From CAZVWQ01 sp964631275 (GTDB lineage Bacteria > Patescibacteriota > JACMRA01), in the NCBI GenBank assembly GCA_964631275.1, contig CAZVWQ010000004.1, forward strand, positions 24,818-88,817: 64,000 nt of DNA. The letters run 5' to 3'. Under the pieces are notes generated by a model. It had not been told where the DNA came from. It did not search any database and was given only the letters and a program-made list of their open reading frames with translations. The stretch's first letter is position 1, and every line of letters starts with the position of its first letter. The position numbers and the translations under genes are program-made. This document shows positions 43,422 through 52,554 of the stretch, one piece after another.

Positions 43422-44426
43422 ATGAACAAAAAATTCCTAAAAGAAATTAAAAACAAATTAGAAACTAAAGAAATTACTCCTGATGAGGTGTACACCGTAG
43501 TTGAAGATTTTACTCAAATCAAAAAACTAGAATCTAAGCAAAAAACTAAATCTATAATTAAGTTAGATTTTTTATCTGTGATTAGTTTTGTTGGAGGCGC
43601 TTTAATTCTTTTAGGCTTAGTTTTTTTAGTATCTTTATTTTGGTCTGAACTAGGTGACTTTGGCCAAGTGTTTGTATTGCTAGGTGGAGGCTTTATGGCT
43701 TATATAACTGGGTCTTTGCTGTTATTTGCCCTATCTAATAAAACCCCTGGTTTAAGCATACATTTAGCTGGTTTTGTGTTTATACCGACTGGTCTGTTTG
43801 TTACTTTTTCTAAATTTTTATATCCTAATCCAAACTTAATAAACTTAGTTGCTTCTGGAATTTTTCTTATTTGTTTTATTTTATATGCTTTAACTGATTA
43901 TTTCTCAAAAAAGAATATTTTTACTTTAGCAACTTGGTTATTTGGTTCAATTTCTAGTATTATTTCACTTTTAGAAATTTTTAATAGGTTTTTAGTAGGA
44001 GGGGATAATTTTTATATCTGGCAGGCTTCTTTACCTTTTGTTTTTACTGGCGGTTCGGGGCTTTTGTTTAGCTATTGTTTATCTGATAAATCTCTAAAAA
44101 AAAGAACAAGTTTTGTAATTATCAGAGCTTTTTCTATAACTACAATCTATCTTTCTTTATTTTCTTTGGCGGTAAACAAAACCTTTTTAGAAATTATTTT
44201 TATTCTGTTTCTGGCTGGTGGTCTTTATTTGAGTTATTTTTGGCAATCTACAACGACTTTGATTTTAGTTTCTCTACTTAGTTTAGTATATATATTTTAT
44301 CTTAATAGCAGATATTTTAGCCAAATACTTGGCTGGCCAGTAACTCTAATTTTATCTGGGGTAATTTTGGTATTAATAAGTTTTTTTGCAGTTAAGTTTA
44401 GGCAAAAGTATTTTTTACAAAATTAA
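43422..44426 (+). CDS. DUF2157-like polytopic membrane protein
   Basis: A 334-residue protein. The N-terminal 45 residues are soluble and helical (FLKEIKNKLETKEITPDEVY), followed by about nine to ten spans (FVGGALILLGLVFLVSLFWS, FVLLGGGFMAYITGSLLLFA, then regular spans to the end). A soluble helical segment before a run of spans starting GG..ILLG...L.A..W fits DUF2157 membrane proteins. No charged residues suggest a transporter active site. It is co-directional with the preceding single-span gene. Confidence 0.55.
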   Translation: MNKKFLKEIKNKLETKEITPDEVYTVVEDFTQIKKLESKQKTKSIIKLDFLSVISFVGGALILLGLVFLVSLFWSELGDFGQVFVLLGGGFMAYITGSLLLFALSNKTPGLSIHLAGFVFIPTGLFVTFSKFLYPNPNLINLVASGIFLICFILYALTDYFSKKNIFTLATWLFGSISSIISLLEIFNRFLVGGDNFYIWQASLPFVFTGGSGLLFSYCLSDKSLKKRTSFVIIRAFSITTIYLSLFSLAVNKTFLEIIFILFLAGGLYLSYFWQSTTTLILVSLLSLVYIFYLNSRYFSQILGWPVTLILSGVILVLISFFAVKFRQKYFLQN

Positions 44427-44576
44427 AAGCTTTAAAAATAAAACTCTAGAATCCTCTAAGAGGATATTTAGATAGGTAGTTTTAAGCATAACTTGACTAA
44501 CTCAGGATTTTGATTGATCAATATAACAAATCATTATCCAAATTTTATTTTAATTAAATTATCCACTAGATTATTT

Positions 44577-45734
44577 ATGGCTAAGAAAAATTCAACTGCA
44601 AAGTCAGCTAAAAACAAAACTGTAAATCAAAAAAAAGCTACCAAAAAATTAGTAAAACAAAAAACTAACTCAAAAGCAAATAAAACGGCGAGTAATAACA
44701 ACAAAATAAAAGCTGAGCCAACAAAAATCGAGTCTTCAGTTGTTAAGACTAAAGAAAAAGCAAAAACTCAATCAAAACTTGAAGTTACAGCTAAAGTACT
44801 AAACAAAAAAACTTCAGAAAATCAGGCTCAGACTCTTCTAGATAACTTTAGAGAAAAAATTTTGCCAATCTCTTTACCGATTATTATAGGATTAGTCTTT
44901 ATTGCTTTATTTAATGGTTTTTTGTTTTATGTTATCCCTGAACAGATTTTATCCCAGACTGATGTGGCAGTAGCTGAAAGAAAAAAGAGAGAAGATGAGG
45001 AAAGAAGAAAAAAAATAGAAGCTGAAAGAGAAGACAAGCAAAAAAACCTAGATCAACAGCTAGCTGACGAAAATTCTGTCTTAAATTTTGAGCAAAATCA
45101 AAACTGGACTGTGGATATGAACTTTAGAAATTTTGGAACTTTAAAACTTAATTTAAACAAAGAATATGCCCCAGAGACTGTAGATAATTTTATTCGTTTA
45201 GTTTATCGTGATTACTATAATGATACTAAGATTCACAGAATCGTTAAGCAAGAGACTTTTTCTGTGATTCAAGGAGGAGACAAAGAAAAAAATGATGGAA
45301 CTGGAGGTCAAAGTGCTAGGTATATAGATGAAGAGTTAACTAATAATGTTCCAGATGAGCTATGGGTAGTAGAGCCAGAATTTAGCCCAAATCCAGAGAA
45401 CCCAGAACTAATTAATGAGCCAAAATTTAGAGTTCCTGATTTTTATCGAGACTTTAACACTGCTACTGGGCAGGTAACCTACCCAAAAGGTACTATACTA
45501 ATGGCCAAGACTTCAGAACCTGATTCGGCTAGTAGTCAGTTCTTTATTAGCCTAAAAGATACTACTTTGCCAGCTCAATATACCGTCTTTGGTATCGTTT
45601 CCGAAGATAATTTTGATGTTATAGATAAAATCTACAACGAAGTAAATGCCGAAGGTGGTACTGGAGATGGAGTTCCAGATAGAGAGATCTACCTAGAGAC
45701 TGTTCAAATAGTTAATCCAGAAATTGAAAACTAA
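44577..45734 (+). CDS. membrane-anchored cyclophilin-type peptidyl-prolyl isomerase
   Basis: A 385-residue protein. A Lys/Ala/Thr-rich cytoplasmic tail (1-90) precedes one span at about 100-124 (ISLPIIIGLVFIALFNGFLF), a charged coiled coil (VAERKKREDEERRKKIEAER) and an external cyclophilin domain (about 175-385). That domain reads APETVDNFIRLVYRDYYNDTKIHRIVK, VIQGGDKEKNDGTGG, GTILMAKTSEPDSASSQFFI and YTVFGIVSEDNFDVIDKI. The active-site Arg of FHR is kept as HRI, and SSQFFI is the family core. An acidic insert splits the domain. The longer frame begins at TTG 44514; ATG 44577 gives the natural basic start MAKKNSTAKSA. It likely folds exported proteins. Confidence 0.88.
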   Translation: MAKKNSTAKSAKNKTVNQKKATKKLVKQKTNSKANKTASNNNKIKAEPTKIESSVVKTKEKAKTQSKLEVTAKVLNKKTSENQAQTLLDNFREKILPISLPIIIGLVFIALFNGFLFYVIPEQILSQTDVAVAERKKREDEERRKKIEAEREDKQKNLDQQLADENSVLNFEQNQNWTVDMNFRNFGTLKLNLNKEYAPETVDNFIRLVYRDYYNDTKIHRIVKQETFSVIQGGDKEKNDGTGGQSARYIDEELTNNVPDELWVVEPEFSPNPENPELINEPKFRVPDFYRDFNTATGQVTYPKGTILMAKTSEPDSASSQFFISLKDTTLPAQYTVFGIVSEDNFDVIDKIYNEVNAEGGTGDGVPDREIYLETVQIVNPEIEN

Positions 45735-45744
45735 ATAAGCTTAG

Positions 45745-47031
45745 TTGCAAAAATATTTCTACAAATTAGGCCATATTCCTAGTCTTGGTGTCTGGGAGTT
45801 TTTTGAGTTACAAGGGCAGGCGGAGGTATCAAATACGAGGGATCAAATTTTTGATCTTCAAAAAAAACCTCAATCTGCTAGGCAAGAAAACCCTTTGTCA
45901 GGATCAGGCTTACATTTTGATAAGGATTTTGATAGCAAATTAAATACAAAAAAAGTAGGTTTTGAAACCAAAGAAGCTGAGTTTAATGATCATTTTCTTC
46001 TTTCAGATAGATATCTAGATGTTAATAAAACCGGATCTTTGGTTTTTTCTGGGATTAATATTTGCTCCTACCCGATTAGTAGAGAATCTGGGAATAAAGA
46101 TTTTTGGCAAACAAAATTAGATTTTGACTTGGCTAAAACATTTTCTGAAGTTCCAAAAAAACTAGGAGTAGCTACAACTAAAGATTTTAAAATCAAAGAA
46201 ATAGTTGATTTATTTAAAAAACTCGGAGTAAAAAAAGTTAACGCCCTTAAGCCTGGTAAATTTCCTAATTTTGGTAATTTTAGGAATACTCCTAACTGGG
46301 TAATTTTTTATAAGCTTAAAGGACAAGTTTATTTTGCTAAAATTTTGGATTACTATAATCAAGGATTTTGGTCAGAGTTGGATTTGAATCTTCCAAAGAA
46401 TGACATGCGGCGCGGTATAATTAATCTCAAACTAGCTAGAAGTTTGAATAACCTTACTAATAAAAAGATTATTTGGGATCCGTTTTGTGGAGTCGGCAGG
46501 AACGCCATTAGTAGCTTGGATCGAAAAGATAGATTTTTACTTTCGGATATTGACTTAGAAGGGATTAAAGATGCAAAAATTAACTTAGATTTAGCTAGAG
46601 AAAAATATTTTCAGAACAGTGTTTCCATTGATTTTGAAACCAAAGATGCTACTAAGGTTGAGCAGTTTAACTTTTTAACTAGGGTTAATCCTCAAGATTT
46701 AGCGATTGTTACGGAGGGAACATTGGGAACTAATTTTGGATCCTTTCCAGGATTTCAGACTATCAATTTGGAATGGGCCAAAGTCTTTAGTTTATGGAAA
46801 AAGATAATAACTAAAGCTGAAAAAATAGGTATTTCCGAAATCATCTTTTGCTTGCCTTTTTATCAATACCAAAACAAAAAGATCATGCCTGAAAAGTCTC
46901 AGACCATGAGTTTGATTGCTGGAACGAACTATTGTTTTGTATCTTTTGGTAGCAGATTAGGCGTAGCCTATATACGTGAATCATCAATTACCGGCCATTA
47001 TATCCTAAAATTAACAAAGTTAGAAAGTTAG
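45745..47031 (+). CDS. Trm11-like RNA/DNA methyltransferase
   Basis: A 428-residue protein starting at TTG, 10 bp after the cyclophilin gene. The C-terminal half is a Rossmann methyltransferase: KNDMRRGIINLKLARSLNNL, then KIIWDPFCGVGRNAISSLDR (SAM motif I as DPFCGxGR, typical of Trm11/Trm-G10 and UPF0020) and FLLSDIDLEGIKDAKINLD (acidic residue binding ribose). The expected catalytic (D/N)PPY motif is not visible; LAIVTEGTLGTNFG stands in its place. The N-terminal half could hold a THUMP-like RNA-binding domain. The likely substrate is tRNA guanine-N2, but the missing catalytic motif leaves this open. Confidence 0.7.
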   Translation: MQKYFYKLGHIPSLGVWEFFELQGQAEVSNTRDQIFDLQKKPQSARQENPLSGSGLHFDKDFDSKLNTKKVGFETKEAEFNDHFLLSDRYLDVNKTGSLVFSGINICSYPISRESGNKDFWQTKLDFDLAKTFSEVPKKLGVATTKDFKIKEIVDLFKKLGVKKVNALKPGKFPNFGNFRNTPNWVIFYKLKGQVYFAKILDYYNQGFWSELDLNLPKNDMRRGIINLKLARSLNNLTNKKIIWDPFCGVGRNAISSLDRKDRFLLSDIDLEGIKDAKINLDLAREKYFQNSVSIDFETKDATKVEQFNFLTRVNPQDLAIVTEGTLGTNFGSFPGFQTINLEWAKVFSLWKKIITKAEKIGISEIIFCLPFYQYQNKKIMPEKSQTMSLIAGTNYCFVSFGSRLGVAYIRESSITGHYILKLTKLES

Positions 47032-47065
47032 AATTTCCTTATTTTAATAGTCTATATCTAATCTG

Positions 47066-47161
47066 TTTTGTATCACCCAAAATTTAGCTCTTCATAAGCA
47101 AATAAATCCTTTATTAAACTAAAATTCTTAATGGGTATTGCTAATTAGCAAGAAGGGTATA
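47066..47161 (-). repeat. TATACCC-family dispersed repeat
   Basis: TGTATCACCCAAAATTTAGC, TCTTCATAAGCAAATAAATC, TCTTAATGGGTATTG and the end AGAAGGGTATA. Confidence 0.8.
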
Positions 47162-47264
47162 TATTTCTCAAAAAAAATACCTACAAACACAAAATAAAAG
47201 GTATGATAATTATAATTTTTACAAAAGCTTATTTTTGAAAGGACTAAAAAAACGAGGCACCTTG

Positions 47265-47281
47265 TTCCTAAAAATTAGGAA
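47265..47281. promoter_or_regulatory. inverted repeat just upstream of the WxL promoter
   Basis: TTCCTAA-AAA-TTAGGAA is a perfect 7-bp inverted repeat ending 5 bp before the -35 box at 47286. It could be an operator or a weak hairpin. No known regulator site is recognised. Confidence 0.4.
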
Positions 47282-47285
47282 ACTT

Positions 47286-47314
47286 TTGACTAAACAAAAA
47301 AAATAGCATTAAAT
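47286..47314 (+). promoter_or_regulatory. promoter of the WxL-type surface protein gene
   Basis: TTGACT, a 17-bp spacer and TTAAAT. The predicted start of transcription falls at about 47320-47322, exactly where the stem-loop begins. Confidence 0.6.
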
Positions 47315-47319
47315 AGATA

Positions 47320-47361
47320 TATGTGCTCAAATAAAGTTGCAACTTACTTGGGTAGCACATA
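47320..47361 (+). promoter_or_regulatory. 5'-terminal stem-loop in the WxL mRNA leader
   Basis: TATGTGCT (47320-47327) pairs with AGCACATA (47354-47361); inside, CAA pairs with TTG and AAGT-TGCA-ACTT forms the apical hairpin. If transcription starts at about 47320, the mRNA begins with this structure, an arrangement known to protect highly expressed transcripts from 5' decay. 39 bases separate it from the ATG. Confidence 0.5.
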
Positions 47362-47400
47362 AGCTTAAAATTACAAGTTCCTAACAAAAACAAAATTATT

Positions 47401-48054
47401 ATGATAAAAATTAATAAAATTCTAAAAGGTCTAGTAGTAGCTGCTTCTGTAGCTTCTATAGCTGGTAGTAGCGTACTTGCTCAAGACACTACTGATATTA
47501 CTTTAACTGTAACTGCAGGACAATTGACAGTTACTTCTCCAGCTACTGCAGCCTTTACAGGGATAACAATCAGTGGACAAGTAGAATCTACCTCTACTGA
47601 TATTAACGGTATTAACATAGTTGACCAAAGAGGTACGAATGCTGGTTGGACTCTACAAATGAAAGTCTCAAATCTTAGACTTGCTACTCCAGATCCTAAT
47701 GATAATATCTTGTTAGCTAGATCAACTAGTGCTCTTAAAACCACCAATTCAGCTGATGTTTATGCAACTATTACTAATTCTGGTTTAACTGATAACTCAG
47801 GAGGTACTGGTGCTCCAGTAGCTGATTTGCAATTAATTGCTAACCCTACTTTTGACACTTTATCTGCTTTAGACAATACTGGTGAAACCGAATTCATGGA
47901 TGTTGTAGTGGCTGAAGTTAACGAAGGTGCTGGTGATTATGTTTTTAACGCTAATGTTGAAATAGAGGTACCTCCTTTTGGAAATTATGCCTTAGCTGGT
48001 AAATTTATCGGAGGTGGTGACTATACTGGTACGATATCTTTCGATTTCTTATAA
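47401..48054 (+). CDS. secreted WxL-domain-like surface protein
   Basis: A 217-residue exported protein. Signal peptide: MIKINKILKGLVVAASVASIAGSSVLAQ, cut probably after VLAQ or LAQD. The mature part is Thr/Asp/Asn-rich and beta-like. It carries VDQRGTNAGWTLQMKVSNLR, matching the WxL hallmark (V.D.RG...GW.L.V), and ends YTGTISFDFL, parallel to the terminal Y.G.LTWTL with the second Trp replaced by Phe. WxL domains bind peptidoglycan non-covalently in Firmicutes. The next two genes encode DUF916-like proteins, the known WxL partners, which strongly supports the call. Promoter and 5' stem-loop suggest high expression. Confidence 0.7.
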   Translation: MIKINKILKGLVVAASVASIAGSSVLAQDTTDITLTVTAGQLTVTSPATAAFTGITISGQVESTSTDINGINIVDQRGTNAGWTLQMKVSNLRLATPDPNDNILLARSTSALKTTNSADVYATITNSGLTDNSGGTGAPVADLQLIANPTFDTLSALDNTGETEFMDVVVAEVNEGAGDYVFNANVEIEVPPFGNYALAGKFIGGGDYTGTISFDFL

Positions 48055-48298
48055 TAGATTTTTTGTCAGTGGATTAATTTCTGCTGGCAGCCTAAAGTAT
48101 TTCTAATTTTTGGAATATTCTAGATTGCCAGTATCAAGGCAAAAACATATACCAGTTACTACTATAAAACTTTTATAACAGTCCATTATTAAACTAAAAA
48201 ATAGCTTACATGTAGACTTGTTTTGGTAAAAGTTTGGTCAAAGTTAACATGGGAATAATTATAAAACACAATAATAATCAATTAAAAACAAAAAAAAT
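48055..48298. other. short gap between surface genes
   Basis: About 244 bp. A possible weak promoter (TTGGTC, 17 bp, AATTAT near 48232-48260) precedes the next gene. No repeat family or strong terminator is seen. Confidence 0.4.
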
Positions 48299-49582
48299 AT
48301 GACTCAAAAAATTATCAAAAAAATCAGCTTACTCGGGGCAAGTTTTGGTTTAATCTTTTCTTCATTTCTTGGCTTGAATATTAATGCCCAAGAGACTTTT
48401 GATCTTAGTGAACTATCAATATATAGCTTTGTAGATGCTAGTGATATTGCTGTATATCCGTGTGAATCAGAAGTTGATTCTAGCTTTTCTCAAAGTAAAT
48501 CTTGGCTTATCAAAAAAGCTAAGGCTGGGTCTAATATCGAGGCTTGTGTGCTAGTAGCTAATCCTACTTCTGAGACTAAGACAATTAAAGTTGCACCTCA
48601 AGACGGACTGCCTTCTTCTGGAGGCTCACTTAGCATGTCTTCAGAGAGCGATGAATTAACAGCATTAGGTTCTTGGATTGACCTTGGTCAGGATACTCAG
48701 ACTACTATTACTTTAGATTCGGGCAAGGGTAGGGAGTTTAAATTTAGTATTAATGTTCCTAGCAATGTTGATCCTGGAGAATACGGAGGAGCAATATCAA
48801 TAACAGAGTTAGTAGACGATAATAATTCTGGTAATTTTCAGATACTTAAAAGATATGGAAACAGAGTTTATGTTACAGTTACTCCAGAAGAAGAATTAAC
48901 TCTAGGTACGGAATTTTCTAATTTTGAATTTATTGTTCCAGGTGCTCAGAGTTACGAAAGCTTTACTTCTAAAGCTAAAGCCTATGCTTGGAATGATATG
49001 GCTATGAATTGGAAGTTTGAAACAGTAGGTAATATCTTCACCAAAAAGAAAGGAACTCTAACTATTACTAATCCTCAAGGCCAGACTAGTACTAAAGAAT
49101 TTAGTGCTGACTTTTTCCCAAAGAATGAAGTTATAATGTCATATGTAGGAACTGACAGTCTATGGACAACTCCAGGTACTTACAAGGCTAGATTCGAATT
49201 TGAACACGAACCAAACATTCCTTGGAATAAACCAGAAAATGTAGAAGATATTAGTTCAGTTAACTTTGTAGAGACTGAGATTAGCATGACTCAAGAAATG
49301 CTAGATCAACTAAAGGCTGATAAGGTTACTTTGGATTCAGATAAGGATAATAAAAACAAAGATGAAGATGCAAAAGCAGCTGGAATTGAAGCTTTTAAAG
49401 GCGAACAAGAGACAGTCCAAACTGGAGACGAAGAAGAAGATAATAATCTACAACAAATCTTGATTATTGGTGGAATTGCCTTTGGTGTAGTGATCTTAAT
49501 ATTAATTGCAGTAATTGTTTATCTAGTAATGAAATCAAAGAAATCAGACAAAAAAGAAGATTCAAAAAAAGATAAAAAATAA
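48299..49582 (+). CDS. DUF916-like WxL-interacting membrane protein, first copy
   Basis: A 427-residue type I membrane protein. Signal peptide about residues 1-30 (ISLLGASFGLIFSSFLGLNINAQ). The external domain has the DUF916 layout: YPCESEVDSS, KAGSNIEACVLVANPTSETKT, then FKFSINVPSNVDPGEYGGAI SITELVDD and the VYVTVTPEE strand. A second beta domain (about 210-320) matches the position of DUF3324. A C-terminal span at about 386-409 (ILIIGGIAFGVVILILIAVI) and a Lys-rich tail follow. Two Cys (YPCE, EACV) may pair. In Firmicutes such proteins bridge WxL proteins and peptidoglycan. Confidence 0.7.
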   Translation: MTQKIIKKISLLGASFGLIFSSFLGLNINAQETFDLSELSIYSFVDASDIAVYPCESEVDSSFSQSKSWLIKKAKAGSNIEACVLVANPTSETKTIKVAPQDGLPSSGGSLSMSSESDELTALGSWIDLGQDTQTTITLDSGKGREFKFSINVPSNVDPGEYGGAISITELVDDNNSGNFQILKRYGNRVYVTVTPEEELTLGTEFSNFEFIVPGAQSYESFTSKAKAYAWNDMAMNWKFETVGNIFTKKKGTLTITNPQGQTSTKEFSADFFPKNEVIMSYVGTDSLWTTPGTYKARFEFEHEPNIPWNKPENVEDISSVNFVETEISMTQEMLDQLKADKVTLDSDKDNKNKDEDAKAAGIEAFKGEQETVQTGDEEEDNNLQQILIIGGIAFGVVILILIAVIVYLVMKSKKSDKKEDSKKDKK

Positions 49583-49705
49583 ATTTGCAAAAAATACGCC
49601 AAAAATACTCCAAAACTAAAATTCCTAAAAATAAAAGCAAAGTAAATTTCTATAGGTAAAAAAAGTTCTTTGGTAAATTGAGATTAGCAGTTTAGATAAA
49701 TCAAA

Positions 49706-50992
49706 ATGACTTTAAATAAAACAACATTGATCAAAATGAAAAGAATATCACAATTACTTTTGCTTTTTTTTCTTAGCTTGACCTTTCTCCAGTGGCCAAT
49801 CTTAGCTCAAGAAGATACTTTTATAAACCTTAATACAGGAGATTATGACTACGTATCTAATGAGTCTATCGGAGTTTATCCATGTGAGCCTGAACCAGGA
49901 AATATCCAGAGCAAGTCTTGGGTAATTAAGCAGGCTAATCCAGGCGAAACCTTAGAGGCCTGTTTAATTATAGCTAATCCAACTACAGAAAAGGTTAGAG
50001 TTCATGTGAGTCCTCAAGATGCCAAACCTACTTCTAATGGTAGTTTTAGTATGAGTTCTGAAGGAGAAGAATTATCTGAAGTAGGTAGTTGGTTAGAGGC
50101 TGACTTTAGTGACGATCTATCTCTTGAAGCTGGGCAAGGCAAAAAACTAAACCTAAAAATTAGCATTCCACAAGATGTGGCTCCTGGTGAGTACGGTGGA
50201 GCTATTGCTATTCGCCAGGTTTTAGATGAAGAAAATCAAGAAGATGGTAATTTTAAGATTCTAACAAGGTACGGTGCTAGAATATATATAACAGTTAATC
50301 CACCTGAAAAACTTAACCAAGGCTTAGAATTTAATAATTTTGAATTTGTAGTTCCTGAAACAAAATTCTACAAAGAGTACGTGGAGCAGGCCAAAACTTT
50401 CAAATGGGATGATATTGTTTTGACTTGGGAATTTGATACAATTGGGAATATCTTTAGCAATTATACTGGAAAAATAATAATTACTAACCCTCAAGGTGAA
50501 ACCTTTGAGAGTCCTTTTAATCAAGAGTATTTTCCTAATTATCAAGCTACTTTACCATACACGCCAACAGGTTCAAAATGGACTATTCCAGGTATTTATA
50601 AAGCTAGGTTCGAATTTGAAAGCAAACCTTCGATTCCTAGCACCAAGCCAGAGTCTGTTAAAGATATATCTCCCCAAAACTTTGTAGAAACAGAAGTAAA
50701 CATGACCCAAGAAATACTTGATCAGTTACGAGTAGACAAAATGACTTTAGACTCTATACTTAACGGTAGTCAGCAGTCTAGAGGCGAGGTAGAAACTCAA
50801 GGAATTAAGGCTTTTGAGGCGAGTCAGGAGACGGCAAAAATTGGAAGAGAAGATAATAACTTAAGAAATATTTTGATCTTTGGTAGTATTGTTTTAACAA
50901 TTTTGGTTTTAATTCTTATTGGAGTGATTGTTTATTTAGTTAAAAAGGGTAGGTTAACCCTACCAAATAGCATCCATAAGTCTAAGTCTTAG
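49706..50992 (+). CDS. DUF916-like WxL-interacting membrane protein, second copy
   Basis: A 428-residue paralogue of the preceding protein with the same order: signal peptide, YPCEPEPGN, ANPGETLEACLIIANPTTEK, LKISIPQDVAPGEYGGAIAI, YITVNPPEKL, a second beta domain (TFKWDDIVLTWEFDTIGNIF), LDQLRVDKMTLDS, a C-terminal span (NILIFGSIVLTILVLILIGV) and a short basic tail. ATG 49736 (MKRISQLL) would give a more typical signal peptide than 49706. The two copies differ at many positions, so the duplication is old and both are probably functional. Confidence 0.7.
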   Translation: MTLNKTTLIKMKRISQLLLLFFLSLTFLQWPILAQEDTFINLNTGDYDYVSNESIGVYPCEPEPGNIQSKSWVIKQANPGETLEACLIIANPTTEKVRVHVSPQDAKPTSNGSFSMSSEGEELSEVGSWLEADFSDDLSLEAGQGKKLNLKISIPQDVAPGEYGGAIAIRQVLDEENQEDGNFKILTRYGARIYITVNPPEKLNQGLEFNNFEFVVPETKFYKEYVEQAKTFKWDDIVLTWEFDTIGNIFSNYTGKIIITNPQGETFESPFNQEYFPNYQATLPYTPTGSKWTIPGIYKARFEFESKPSIPSTKPESVKDISPQNFVETEVNMTQEILDQLRVDKMTLDSILNGSQQSRGEVETQGIKAFEASQETAKIGREDNNLRNILIFGSIVLTILVLILIGVIVYLVKKGRLTLPNSIHKSKS

Positions 50993-51002
50993 TCTATTTT
51001 TT

Positions 51003-51083
51003 TGATCAAATAAAGTAAAAGTGATCATTTTGCATAAATTCAACACTTTTTACCTTAAAATAAATAAAAACAGATTATTTTTT
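51003..51083 (+). repeat. AAGTAAA/TTTTTACC-type dispersed repeat
   Basis: AAATAAAGTAAAAGTGATCA, then TTGCATAAATTCAACACTTT, TACCTTAAAATAAATA and AGATTATTTTTTATA. Related to 20661-20753 (same orientation) and 27838-27922 (opposite orientation). Confidence 0.65.
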
Positions 51084-51243
51084 ATATTCAATCCGTTTAC
51101 TAAACAAATTAGATAGTTGCTAGCCTACAAATTAAACCAAAACTTTGACATTTTAATTTGGATCAGATTTTTTATCTTGATAAAGAATTCTTTACAAAAA
51201 GATTTTTATTTAGTAGTCTATTTTAGTTTAATTAGTTTAGTTT

Positions 51244-52554
51244 ATGGTCAAAACAGTTATCTTCGTGGGTGGAATTAGAGAAACTTACATAAAGTATTTT
51301 TTTAATCAAAATTATACCGTTGGTTATTTTATAGATAAAGAAGAATTAAGCAAGAAAACTAAAACACAAAAAAGGCTAGAAGCATTAAAAGATTATATTG
51401 ATTTTGTTATTCCAATTAATTTTGAGTCCAAAAAATCTATCAATAACAGTTTAAGTTATTATTATTTTAGGCCTAGTACCTTGATGATTTGTATTTTTGA
51501 TAGATATTTATTAGCAACTTCTTATATTATTAATTACCTAGAAACAACTCAAGCCAGAAGCTTGCCAGTTAGCCTTGCTCGTAATGGAACTAATAAGATT
51601 AACCAGCGTAAAGTTTTTAAGAAGCTTTATCCAGAGATTAGTCCAGAATTTAGAACCATCTCTAGTTTTCATGGAGCTTATTTATTTGTTCGTAAATACG
51701 GCTTTCCAGTGATTATTAAACCAGCTAATTTATCTCAAAGTCAACTAGTTAATATTTGTGAAGATTTAGAAGATTTAATAAAAAAATCCAGTTATGTATT
51801 TGAACACGTAGCTGAGGTTTATAAAAAAAATAAAATTCACCGAAGGCCTCAAGTTGGCATCGAAGAATACATAAAAGGCAAACAATATTCAGTTGATTCT
51901 TATGTATCTCTAGATGGAGAGATAATTCACACTCCTGTTTGCCAACAGGCTATTGGTTATGATTTAGGCTATAATAACTTTGAGACTATATATTCTAGTT
52001 ATACTGACTCCCTAAGCAAAGACCAAGAAAAATTAATCTTTGAGACAGTCTCTAAGGCTATTAAAGCTCTAGAAATAAAAGGCAACCCAACACATACAGA
52101 AGTTAGATTAACTTCAGATAATAAATGCAAAATCATCGAAGTGAACATCAGAACTGGAGGTTTTAGAACTCAAATGCTGGAGATTAGTTACGGAATTAAT
52201 CATCCACAAAATGTAATTAATACTTATCTAAATCTACCTGTAATAATTAAGAAAAAATTACTTAAACATTCTACGACACCTCAGTTTTGGTCACCTAAAG
52301 AAGGTACACTCAAAGAAATCAGAGGAGTAGAAGATATCAAAAAACTTGAGAGTTTTGTTAAGTTAGAACTAAATGCAAAAGAAGGAGAAAAAGTAGGACC
52401 AGCAAACTATGGTTATCATCGGGCAATGTATGTAATTTTGGCTCATAAAAACAAAAAAATAATGCAACAAGATATTCAAAAAGTCAGAGAGCTAATAAGC
52501 TTTGATATAGAACACCCTTCTGAGGATGCTATGGAAAATTTCGATGAAGAATAA
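51244..52554 (+). CDS. ATP-grasp carboxylate-amine ligase
   Basis: A 436-residue ATP-grasp enzyme that joins a carboxylate to an amine through an acylphosphate. N-terminal domain about 1-110. The ATP-grasp fold follows: LARNGTNKINQRKVFKKL, KYGFPVIIKPANLSQSQLV (nucleotide-binding Lys), IEEYIKGKQYSVDSYVSLDG, then NPTHTEVRLTSDNKCKIIEVNIRTGGF with the metal-binding Glu and Asn. A C-terminal domain of about 110 residues has GPANYGYHRAMYVILAH. It resembles the carnosine synthase/BL00235-type and PurK-like ligases. The substrate is not evident, and there is no biosynthetic neighbour. Confidence 0.82.
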   Translation: MVKTVIFVGGIRETYIKYFFNQNYTVGYFIDKEELSKKTKTQKRLEALKDYIDFVIPINFESKKSINNSLSYYYFRPSTLMICIFDRYLLATSYIINYLETTQARSLPVSLARNGTNKINQRKVFKKLYPEISPEFRTISSFHGAYLFVRKYGFPVIIKPANLSQSQLVNICEDLEDLIKKSSYVFEHVAEVYKKNKIHRRPQVGIEEYIKGKQYSVDSYVSLDGEIIHTPVCQQAIGYDLGYNNFETIYSSYTDSLSKDQEKLIFETVSKAIKALEIKGNPTHTEVRLTSDNKCKIIEVNIRTGGFRTQMLEISYGINHPQNVINTYLNLPVIIKKKLLKHSTTPQFWSPKEGTLKEIRGVEDIKKLESFVKLELNAKEGEKVGPANYGYHRAMYVILAHKNKKIMQQDIQKVRELISFDIEHPSEDAMENFDEE

